Positions 55,485-64,000 of a stretch of DNA of 64,000 bases are shown in pieces. Every line of letters begins with the position of its first letter. The stretch's first letter is position 1. Made by a program: the position numbers and the translations under genes. The notes under the pieces were generated by a model, which searched no databases, was not told where the DNA came from, and saw nothing but the letters and a program-made list of their open reading frames with translations. This DNA comes from Algicola sagamiensis DSM 14643 (lineage in GTDB: Bacteria > Pseudomonadota > Gammaproteobacteria > Enterobacterales > Alteromonadaceae), in assembly GCF_000374485.1 (NCBI RefSeq), contig NZ_KB894491.1, positions 372,546 to 436,545 of the forward strand. Direction: 5' to 3'.

Positions 55485-56951
55485 CTACCCCGCTTCCTTT
55501 TTCTCAATATTATACTTCTTCATCTTCTCTACCAGCGTCGTCCGGCGGATCCCCAGTAATTCTGACGCGCGAGAAACAATGTGGCCTGTCGACTCCAATG
55601 CCTGATTAATCATGGAAACTTCAAGATCAGAGAGATAATCCTTCAAATTCACACCTTCTGGCGGCAATAACCCAAATGCATTTTGACTGAATATATCTGC
55701 ATTTTCGTCCTGCTCTAGGGTTTCATCCATCGCGGCAATATCACTAAAGAGCGCATTGAGTGCATCACGTTCGTAGAGTTCTTCTGGGTATTCTGGCTGA
55801 TAACCTTCTGTTTCGATATAACGATATTTTTGTGGCAAGTCATGGGCGTCTACCACTTGGTCCGGATACATGATGGTCAAGCGTTCGATCAGATTAGAAA
55901 GCTCACGCACATTGCCAGGCCAGTCATGTTGTTTGAGAGAGTCCAGCGCAGTATCGGTCAACTTCACTTTCACCTTCGAGACCGTCATACATCGCTTCAT
56001 CAGTTCATCCACAAGTGCAGGGATATCTTCAGAACGCTCTTTTAAAGCTGGTGATTCGATAGGAAATACATTGAGTCGGTAGAATAAATCTTCACGAAAC
56101 CGACCTTCTTCAATCATATTTTCTAGCTCTCTATGAGTTGCCGCCAGGATCCGGACATTCGCCTGAATTGGTTTTGTGCCCCCAACGCGTTCGAAGGTTC
56201 GCTCCTGGAGCACACGAAGCAATTTTACCTGCATTTGCAGTGGCATATCGCCAATTTCGTCTAAGAATAACGTCCCGCCTTGTGCCAGCTCAAAGCGCCC
56301 TTTTCGGGCTGCAATCGCACCTGTAAACGCGCCTTTTTCGTGACCAAAAAGCTCGCTTTCTAACAGCTCACCCGGGATGGCTCCACAATTCACAGGAACA
56401 AATGGTCCCAGACAACGCTCTGAACGCTCATGAATATTTCTTGCAATCACCTCTTTACCAGTTCCTGACTCACCCAAGATCAAGACGCTTGCATCTGTCT
56501 TTGCGACTCGTTCAATCAAGAACTTCACTTCAGACATCGCAGGCGTTGCACCAATCAGACCACTGAAGTGTAAATCAACACCCTGTCCCTTTCGACCAGG
56601 TAAAAATCGACGATATTCCTGACAATCGCGCAGTAACTGTGTCAATTCACTGTATTTGAAGGGTTGTGACAGCAGACCAATCAGGTTTGCTGCATGGGAA
56701 GAGTCAATACCATGTTGTTCAATGCATAAAAAAGGTAAATCGGGCCGACTTTTGACCAAGTCAATCAATGCGTGTTCCCCGGTTTCCCCCAAGATCACTA
56801 AAATAGTATCAGAAGACGACTGAACGGATTGAATTGCATCCGCTTCTTCCAGAAAATTAATTTTCTCATCAATGAAACCTGTGAGCTGTTCAAATAAAGA
56901 ACGTCTTTGCGCATTGAGATCGAAATAATATATCGAAGCTTCGCCTAACAT
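55485..56951 (-). CDS. fleQ: Sigma-54-dependent flagellar master regulator FleQ/FlrA
   Basis: 488 residues from the ATG at 56951 (AGGGT upstream), close to the 490 of Pseudomonas FleQ; a frame open to 57116 adds an unrelated stretch. The N-terminal FleQ receiver-like domain is followed by the AAA+ domain with Walker A GESGTGKE, the sigma-54 contact loop GAFTGA, Walker [12 protein letters not shown] and a C-terminal Fis-type helix-turn-helix ([19 protein letters not shown]). It activates class II flagellar genes, and in relatives also reads c-di-GMP. A flagellin gene lies directly upstream. Confidence 0.9.
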   Translation of the reverse strand: MLGEASIYYFDLNAQRRSLFEQLTGFIDEKINFLEEADAIQSVQSSSDTILVILGETGEHALIDLVKSRPDLPFLCIEQHGIDSSHAANLIGLLSQPFKYSELTQLLRDCQEYRRFLPGRKGQGVDLHFSGLIGATPAMSEVKFLIERVAKTDASVLILGESGTGKEVIARNIHERSERCLGPFVPVNCGAIPGELLESELFGHEKGAFTGAIAARKGRFELAQGGTLFLDEIGDMPLQMQVKLLRVLQERTFERVGGTKPIQANVRILAATHRELENMIEEGRFREDLFYRLNVFPIESPALKERSEDIPALVDELMKRCMTVSKVKVKLTDTALDSLKQHDWPGNVRELSNLIERLTIMYPDQVVDAHDLPQKYRYIETEGYQPEYPEELYERDALNALFSDIAAMDETLEQDENADIFSQNAFGLLPPEGVNLKDYLSDLEVSMINQALESTGHIVSRASELLGIRRTTLVEKMKKYNIEKKEAG

Positions 56952-57182
56952 ACTGACCCTAAAGTGATTTAAAATAGGAACAGAAACCGCATTCAATTGA
57001 GCTGAATTGCTGATTTTCCGTTTGTTTTTATTAAAAAATAATCCTTCGTCAAAAAGAGTCAAGGAATAAGACAAAATATTGACGTTAAGTGTCAAAAAAT
57101 TGGCCAGATTTAACAAAAAAGAAGGAAGGATTCACAAAGATTAAACAAAAAACACTTATAAAATAGGAGGATAGGGTTACCC

Positions 57183-57986
57183 CTATCCTAAAAGACTTAA
57201 CACATTTCTCTGACTCAAATTCGCCTGACTTTGCACGCTCAGACTCGCTTGATTCAGAAAATCATTCTGTGCCCGTTGTGAGGATGCGGAAGCAAAATCA
57301 GTATCCCCGATCCGCTGTGCGGCTGCCGCAGTATTCACTTGTTGATTCGCCAGACCACGGATAGAAGATTCAATAGCATTTTGTTGTGCCCCCAACTCAC
57401 CTCGAATTTCATTTACGCGAGCTTGTAGACCATCCGCAGTACCAATCGCTGCTTGAGCACCAGCCTGAGTTGTGACGTCAATATTATTCAATCCTAGGCC
57501 GTCTAAATCGGTCCCAACATCAAATGTCGAAACACCGACTGTACTATCTCCCGACAGCTGAATATTTAAACTGCCATTTTGATTGAGTAAATCGACACCA
57601 CCAAAAGAAGTATTTTGAACTGTATCATTCACCTGTGTGGTGAGCTGATCGATTTCGGATTGAATGGATGTTCGATCTGCATCGGTCAATGCGCCATTAC
57701 TCGCTTGCAAAGAAAGTTCACGGATCCGTGAGACAGAGTCTCCAATTCCGGAGAGTGCACCTTCCGCTGTTTGCGCGAGTGATAATCCATCCGATCCATT
57801 TTGTATCCCTTGTTGAAAAGCATCCAACTCAGCATTGAGTCGGTCCAGAATTTGTAGTCCTGCTGCATCATCAGCAGCGCTGTTGATCCTTTGCCCTGAC
57901 GCAAGTTGTTTAAACAGATTATTCGTTTTCTCTGTTTGCGTCTGAGTCAGGAATGAGTTTATCCCACCGTCAATTCTCATCACCAT
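57183..57986 (-). CDS. fliC: Flagellin, short form
   Basis: 267 residues with GGAGG seven bases before the ATG. N-terminal D0/D1 (NNLFKQLASGQRINSAADDA, then GLQILDRLN) and C-terminal D1/D0 (ANQQVNTAAAAQRIGDTDFA, ending ANLSQRNVLSLLG) are complete. The central variable region is very short, so there is little or no D2/D3. This is shorter than most polar flagellins and could be a minor filament component or the only one. The gene name is by analogy; it sits between fleQ and a pseB-like gene, which suggests a glycosylated flagellum. Confidence 0.9.
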   Translation of the reverse strand: MVMRIDGGINSFLTQTQTEKTNNLFKQLASGQRINSAADDAAGLQILDRLNAELDAFQQGIQNGSDGLSLAQTAEGALSGIGDSVSRIRELSLQASNGALTDADRTSIQSEIDQLTTQVNDTVQNTSFGGVDLLNQNGSLNIQLSGDSTVGVSTFDVGTDLDGLGLNNIDVTTQAGAQAAIGTADGLQARVNEIRGELGAQQNAIESSIRGLANQQVNTAAAAQRIGDTDFASASSQRAQNDFLNQASLSVQSQANLSQRNVLSLLG

Positions 57987-58087
57987 TGTCCAGCCTCCTC
58001 CTACACTTGCCTACAGTTAAGCATAGCAGTCAAAACCAACCAAGACCGAGCGAAAACCTGCATTAACATTGGGTTCTATCGCTATGA

Positions 58088-59188
<1,101 letters not shown>

Positions 59189-59429
59189 TGTATCGATTTC
59201 ACAACACTTTGATAAAGCGTACAGACTATAAAATCACCAATATTCATGATTGAACATATAAAAGTCATTAATAAGGATTATTTAAATAACTATTTTGTAC
59301 CTAATTTAATCAATATTTTTATAAAAATCAGCTATAAGTACCTTTTTGAAAAACAAATCTAAAAATCAGGTTACCTATTCTGCAAACATATTATGAAATG
59401 ATTTTCAGAATTCAAAAAGGGCAGAACTC
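59189..59429. other. AT-rich promoter region of the NRPS gene
   Basis: 241 bases between pseB and the NRPS, strongly AT-rich, with no gene or clear terminator seen. It probably holds the NRPS promoter. Confidence 0.4.
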
Positions 59430-62400
59430 ATGTTTAATCACCCAGCAACTGATGGCAACGTCTGTAAAATGGAAGTTCTTACCAATAAGGATGCTTGTCA
59501 TCCCACTTGTGCTTCCTGCTCCCCACAAACGATTCAAGAAGCCTTCGAAATGCAGGCACAGCGCACACCTGATAAAGTTGCTGTTGTGTTTCAAGGTAAT
59601 TTTCTCACTTATCAAGAGTTAAATGAGCGTGCGAGCCAACTCGCCAATACGATCCGGCAAAGTTACCACCAACAATATCACCAGCCGTTACAAGCAGACA
59701 CATTAATCGGTTTATATGTCGAGCGCAGCTTAGACATGATCGTGAGCATCCTTGCTGTGTTGAAAGCAGGTTGTGCCTACGTTCCCATGTCGCCAGAATA
59801 TCCTCAATCGAGGCTGCAATTTATCCTGGAAGATACGCAAACCCCGTTAATACTGTCACAAAAACACTTGCTTCAAAAAGTCGAGACAGTCACTCAATTA
59901 CTTGTGGAGTCACCCGTTGTTTTGCTTGCCGATAGCGAAATAACAGATCAAGCATCACATTACCAACCCATGACTCCGACTCACGGAAACGATTTGTCCT
60001 ACGTTATCTACACCTCAGGAACGACAGGAAATCCAAAAGGAGTGATGATCGAGCACCACACCGTATTGAACCTCATCAGAAGTCAAACGAAAGCCTATCA
60101 ATTTGACCAGGAAGAAATCGCTCTCTGGCTACCAGAATATGTGTTTGATGCATCTGTTGAAGTGTTATTGATGACGTTACTCAATGGTGCAATGCTGCTT
60201 ATACCAACCCAATCAGATATTCAATCTGTTGATGGTGTCAAAACGCTTATCAGTCAATTTCAAGTCACACACTTGGTCGCAACATCAAACTACCTCTCCC
60301 TGTTAGGAGAACTCGGTTCAACAGAACATGTTCGCCGTGTGATCACGGGTGGTGAAGCTTGCCGAGCAGAGCTAAAAGCATTTTGGAAAGAAAAGCTCAT
60401 CAATGAATATGGCCCAACAGAAGCAACCGTTACTTCTATCGCAAGCCTTGATGTATACAAATTTGATACTGTGAACTGCATCGGTAAGCCTATCGATAAT
60501 GCAACAGTATTCCTCCTCAATGAGCAACTGGAAGAAGTCGCTCCGGGTGAAGTAGGTGAAATTCATATTGGCGGTGCAGGTCTTGCTCGAGGTTATTTAA
60601 ACCGTCCAGATCTGACAAAAGAAAAGTTTATCCAAAATCCGTTTACCACAGCAGAAGATGTCAAGAAAGGACAGACTCGCTTGTATAAAACGGGTGACTT
60701 GGCACGTTGGATGCCTGATGGCAATTTGGAATTCTTTGGCCGAAATGATCGCCAGGTAAAAATCCGTGGATTTCGAATTGAGCTTGCTGAAATCGAAACT
60801 GCGTTATGCACACTACCAAATATCCAACAAGCCGCTGTGATTGATATCGAACACAATGGCCATCAGTACTTAGCTGCCTATGTTGTCGCAACCCAAACAT
60901 TAGACCGAAGTACCATCAAAATACAACTGGCAGAAAAGCTCCCTGCTTACATGGTCCCACAAAGCTTCACACTCATTGAAGCAATTCCACTCACTATCAA
61001 TGGTAAATTGGATCGCGCAGCATTGCCTGAGCCTGAGAATACAAATAGTAGCGAATACGCTGTACCAACAAGCGCACTAGAAGAGCAATTGTGTCGCATT
61101 TGGGAAAATGTACTTGGCTTGCCAATGGTTGGCATTCACGATCACTTTTTCCAAATTGGTGGTGATTCAATCGTATGTATTCAGCTCGTCTCCAAACTGC
61201 GTCAAAATGGCTTCACCCTTCAAGTAAACACGATTTACGAAGCACCAACAGTTGCCAAACTCGCCGAAGTCATTTTGAACGATGCTGAGCAAGTTGCTAT
61301 TCAAGCTGAACAAGGGATATTGGAAGGTGAATTCCGTCTTTTGCCAATTCAGCAAGCGTTTTTCGACAATCCAATGCAACAGATCCACTACTGGAATCAA
61401 GCCTTCATGCTGAAAGTTCCCGGTGATGTTTCCGTTGAACAGATTGAGGCAACGCTTCAAACGCTCACATTACAACATGATGTTTTACGCAGCCGTTTCG
61501 AAAAGAAAGAAGAAGGATATTGCCAGTACTATCTCAATGCTCATGACTGCACTCAACCTCAACTACAACAACTGGATATTCGCCATGCATCACAACAGGA
61601 TATCCATGATACATTGACCGATTGGCAAAACCACTTCCATACTTTTGATGGGCCATTGTGGCAAGCCGGCCTACTCAAAGGCTACGACGATGGTTCAGCA
61701 CGATTCTTTTTTGCTGCACACCACCTCATCATTGATTCTGTTTCCTGGCGGATCATTGCAGAAGATGTTCAGCAGTTACTTGAAGGAAAAACGCTCGAGA
61801 ACAAAACAAGTAGCTATCGTCAATGGGTCGATGCAGTCCAAAAATACGGACAATCACATTTGGAAGAGATCCCTTACTGGCAAGCTGTCACACAAGGATC
61901 TCGTTCCATGCCAGACACAGCATCACCCACCCAGCAGACTGTCACACTTTCGAACTCATTAACACAATCCCTGCTTCATCAAGCCAACCAGGGCTATTAC
62001 ACAGAAATTAACGATATATTGCTCAGTGCACTTGCCATTGCACTTCAAGTAACATTTCAGAGCAATGTGAATCACATTACATTAGAAGCACATGGTCGAG
62101 AACCAATTGATTCGAGCTTAGATATTTCACATACCGTCGGCTGGTTTACAACCGCTTACCCGGTCAAACTGACGGCGAGCGAGCATGTTGAAGACACGAT
62201 CATCGATACCAAAGAAATGCTTCGCACCATCCCAAACAAAGGGATTGGCTATGGCACACTTCACCAGCAAGGCAAGATTTGTGGAAGATTACCCATTGTG
62301 ATCTTCAATTATCTAGGACAATTCGATAATCAAGGCGATAGTGCAGGCTTATGGTCACTGATCACTGACAATTGTGGTGAAATGGCAGCACCCGAGAACG

Positions 62401-64000
62401 TCGAGGATTATTTATTCAATATTCGTGGTGGGATAACCAATGGCCAGCTCAAGCTTGGGGTTATCTCTCAAGCTGAAGAAGGGCTCACAGCAATCTTTGC
62501 TCAATCCTTCGAAAAAGCCTTAGCAACCGTTATCCAACAGTGCGTAACCACAGCAAATATGGGCGGCTTTCACACACCCCATGATTTTCCCGTTGATCTC
62601 ACAAAAGCACACCTCAAGCAGCTTCAAAATCATTATGACATTGAAGCTATTTTCCCAGCAAATAGCCTTCAACAAGGGTTTATTTACCACCATTTAAATC
62701 AGCCGAGAGACGATGCTTATTTAGTGCAACAACGCATTGATTACACACAAGCATTAGATATTCCTCGGTATCAGGAGGCTTGGGCTAGAGCATCAGAGCG
62801 TTTTCCTGCGCTTCGTACCGCATTCGAGTGGGATACTCTGGAGATGCTGCAAGTGATCACAAAAGGTCGCAGTATCTCGGACAAAAATTTTGAAGTGATT
62901 GACTTAAGCGCCTTATCTGAGGAAGCATTTGAGGCGGAAGTCACCGCAAGATTAGCTGCCGATCGCCAACACCAGTTTGACTTCCGTCAGCCAGGGTTCA
63001 TTCGATTTATACTCATGAAGCAAAATGATCAACAATGGACTGTTTTAAAAACAGAGCATCACAGCACTGGCGATGGTTGGAGTGGCCCATTACTCCTTCA
63101 ATCAGTGCATGATGACTATGACTCACTCGGAACTGGCTCAGACAAAATCGTAGAAGCAGAAACTGCTTATATTGCTACCCAAGCTTACCATGCTTCACAA
63201 CAAGAAAAAGTCCAAGCTTACTGGCAGAAAGAAATGCAACGCTTTGCAAAAGCAAACGACATCAATCTGCTTCTATCTCAGCCTATCAATTTGAGCGATT
63301 CGGTCGTATCCGATGTGATCACCCATGAAATTCGCATTGATGGCCATGCGTATCAAGATCTCAAGCAAGCTTGTTTATTGCTGGGAGTCACTCTCAATGT
63401 TGCGCTGCAATTCGCCTGGCATAAAGTTTTGCAAACTTACACACAAGATGAACAAACCATTGTGGGCACCATTGTTTCTGGGCGAGATATTCCTGTCGAT
63501 GGGATTAATGAAAGCGTTGGTCTATATATCAACACCTTGCCGCTTGCAATTGACTGGAAAGATCCAACCAGCACACAAGACATGCTCCAACAGATCCAGC
63601 AAACTATCTCTTCGCTCAACAGCTATAGCAGTGTATCCCTGAGCAATATTCAACCGGGTGGTGAGCGCTTATTCCACACGCTATTCGATTATGAAAATCA
63701 ATCAGAATATCGAAGAGAAGGCCACAATCTACACAGCCAAGCACACTGCCACCCAACCATCGAAAAAGTCGATTACCCGCTATCAATCTTAGTCAGCGAA
63801 CAGGCTAAACAAGACACACTTTGCATCACATTAAGTGCAGGCCAAGGTTGGATGAATGATATTCAAGCCGCACGACTTTTAGCTCAAATGAACCAAGTTC
63901 TACAATGTGTGATCAGTACGCCCGAAAAACCACATACGACGATAGAGCTGCTTAGCCACGAAGAAAAACACCAAATTTTGCAGTCTTGGAATGACACCAC
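59430..64000 (+). CDS. Nonribosomal peptide synthetase, partial (A-T-E-C...)
   Basis: The frame is open from the ATG at 59430 (AAAGGGC upstream) to the window end, 1523 codons so far. Adenylation domain: A3 TSGTTGNPKG (about 195), A5 NEYGPTEATV, A7 YKTGDLARW, A8 GRNDRQVKIRGFRIELAEIE, A10 NGKLDRAAL (about 526). Carrier domain: FFQIGGDSI with Ser580. Epimerisation domain: HHLIIDSVSWRII (H764-W), TVGWFTTAYPV, FNYLGQFD. Condensation domain: HHSTGDGWS (H1210-D1215). The last residues (LQSWNDT) begin a second adenylation domain. There is no condensation domain before the first A, so this is an initiation module that makes a D-residue. The product is unknown. Confidence 0.93.
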   Translation, partial: MFNHPATDGNVCKMEVLTNKDACHPTCASCSPQTIQEAFEMQAQRTPDKVAVVFQGNFLTYQELNERASQLANTIRQSYHQQYHQPLQADTLIGLYVERSLDMIVSILAVLKAGCAYVPMSPEYPQSRLQFILEDTQTPLILSQKHLLQKVETVTQLLVESPVVLLADSEITDQASHYQPMTPTHGNDLSYVIYTSGTTGNPKGVMIEHHTVLNLIRSQTKAYQFDQEEIALWLPEYVFDASVEVLLMTLLNGAMLLIPTQSDIQSVDGVKTLISQFQVTHLVATSNYLSLLGELGSTEHVRRVITGGEACRAELKAFWKEKLINEYGPTEATVTSIASLDVYKFDTVNCIGKPIDNATVFLLNEQLEEVAPGEVGEIHIGGAGLARGYLNRPDLTKEKFIQNPFTTAEDVKKGQTRLYKTGDLARWMPDGNLEFFGRNDRQVKIRGFRIELAEIETALCTLPNIQQAAVIDIEHNGHQYLAAYVVATQTLDRSTIKIQLAEKLPAYMVPQSFTLIEAIPLTINGKLDRAALPEPENTNSSEYAVPTSALEEQLCRIWENVLGLPMVGIHDHFFQIGGDSIVCIQLVSKLRQNGFTLQVNTIYEAPTVAKLAEVILNDAEQVAIQAEQGILEGEFRLLPIQQAFFDNPMQQIHYWNQAFMLKVPGDVSVEQIEATLQTLTLQHDVLRSRFEKKEEGYCQYYLNAHDCTQPQLQQLDIRHASQQDIHDTLTDWQNHFHTFDGPLWQAGLLKGYDDGSARFFFAAHHLIIDSVSWRIIAEDVQQLLEGKTLENKTSSYRQWVDAVQKYGQSHLEEIPYWQAVTQGSRSMPDTASPTQQTVTLSNSLTQSLLHQANQGYYTEINDILLSALAIALQVTFQSNVNHITLEAHGREPIDSSLDISHTVGWFTTAYPVKLTASEHVEDTIIDTKEMLRTIPNKGIGYGTLHQQGKICGRLPIVIFNYLGQFDNQGDSAGLWSLITDNCGEMAAPENVEDYLFNIRGGITNGQLKLGVISQAEEGLTAIFAQSFEKALATVIQQCVTTANMGGFHTPHDFPVDLTKAHLKQLQNHYDIEAIFPANSLQQGFIYHHLNQPRDDAYLVQQRIDYTQALDIPRYQEAWARASERFPALRTAFEWDTLEMLQVITKGRSISDKNFEVIDLSALSEEAFEAEVTARLAADRQHQFDFRQPGFIRFILMKQNDQQWTVLKTEHHSTGDGWSGPLLLQSVHDDYDSLGTGSDKIVEAETAYIATQAYHASQQEKVQAYWQKEMQRFAKANDINLLLSQPINLSDSVVSDVITHEIRIDGHAYQDLKQACLLLGVTLNVALQFAWHKVLQTYTQDEQTIVGTIVSGRDIPVDGINESVGLYINTLPLAIDWKDPTSTQDMLQQIQQTISSLNSYSSVSLSNIQPGGERLFHTLFDYENQSEYRREGHNLHSQAHCHPTIEKVDYPLSILVSEQAKQDTLCITLSAGQGWMNDIQAARLLAQMNQVLQCVISTPEKPHTTIELLSHEEKHQILQSWNDT

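Noticed and set aside
57987-58080. Sigma-54 or sigma-28 promoter for flagellin
   Set aside because: I looked for GG-N10-GC and TAAA/GCCGATAA elements upstream of the flagellin start and found no convincing match.

Overview
The window looks like the chromosome of a free-living or host-associated marine gammaproteobacterium of the Alteromonadales/Vibrionales kind. NrdA, NrdB, CysK, UbiG and ProS read very close to their enterobacterial and vibrio counterparts. Around them are a large chemoreceptor, a flagellin/FleQ locus, many orphan periplasmic binding proteins, secreted hydrolases and a nonribosomal peptide synthetase (NRPS). A genus such as Algicola or Pseudoalteromonas is a guess; nothing here proves it. 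No rRNA, tRNA or CRISPR array was seen.

Layout. 1-880: start of a secreted metalloprotease propeptide gene, cut by the window edge. 1.3-2.7 kb: ubiG plus a HAD phosphatase. 3.1-6.8 kb: nrdA-nrdB-yfaE (class Ia ribonucleotide reductase) behind tandem NrdR boxes and a DnaA box. 6.8-8.8 kb: a GNAT gene and a Y1 (HUH) transposase surrounded by copies of a short GACAGTCAC-type repeat. 9-13.7 kb: a 1575-residue chemoreceptor with seven PAS units. 13.7-14.4 kb: a scar of gene fragments (LysR, YcaC-like) and two copies of a 28-bp repeat. 14.5-16 kb: arsR-arsC-arsH without an efflux pump. 16.9-21.3 kb: an RND efflux pump and its adaptor. 21.5-24.7 kb: a MoxR ATPase, a CoxE/VWA protein and a KAS III enzyme.

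25-35 kb: cysK, a thioredoxin-like protein, a possible small Cys-rich secreted peptide, hemH, a LysR/FMN-reductase divergent pair with a perfect operator palindrome, a lipoprotein pair, an AraC/aldo-keto reductase divergent pair with a 14-bp direct repeat, and a Sfp/EntD-type phosphopantetheinyl transferase. 34.9-39.2 kb: five tandem paralogous periplasmic binding proteins with no permease (two more lie at 16.1 and 26.1 kb). 39.3-44.2 kb: a lipoprotein M60 (ImpA/AcfD-type) metallopeptidase next to a secreted EndoH-like GH18 enzyme, together suggesting attack on glycoproteins. 44.4-48.7 kb: trmO, proS and a multicopper oxidase. 49.0-49.75 kb: an integron-cassette-like NTF2/SnoaL gene with a VCR-like sequence, and an internally deleted IS remnant.

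50.3-55.4 kb: a subtilisin-like protease converging on a large surface protein with FG-GAP/cadherin-like character and a GlyGly-CTERM tail. 55.5-59.2 kb: fleQ/flrA, a short flagellin and a pseB-like dehydratase, so a polar-flagellar and flagellin-glycosylation locus starts here. 59.4 kb to the end: the first part of an NRPS with order A-T-E-C, which the phosphopantetheinyl transferase at 34.2 kb could activate. All coordinates and motifs were read by eye; family assignments come from recognised motifs, not database searches.
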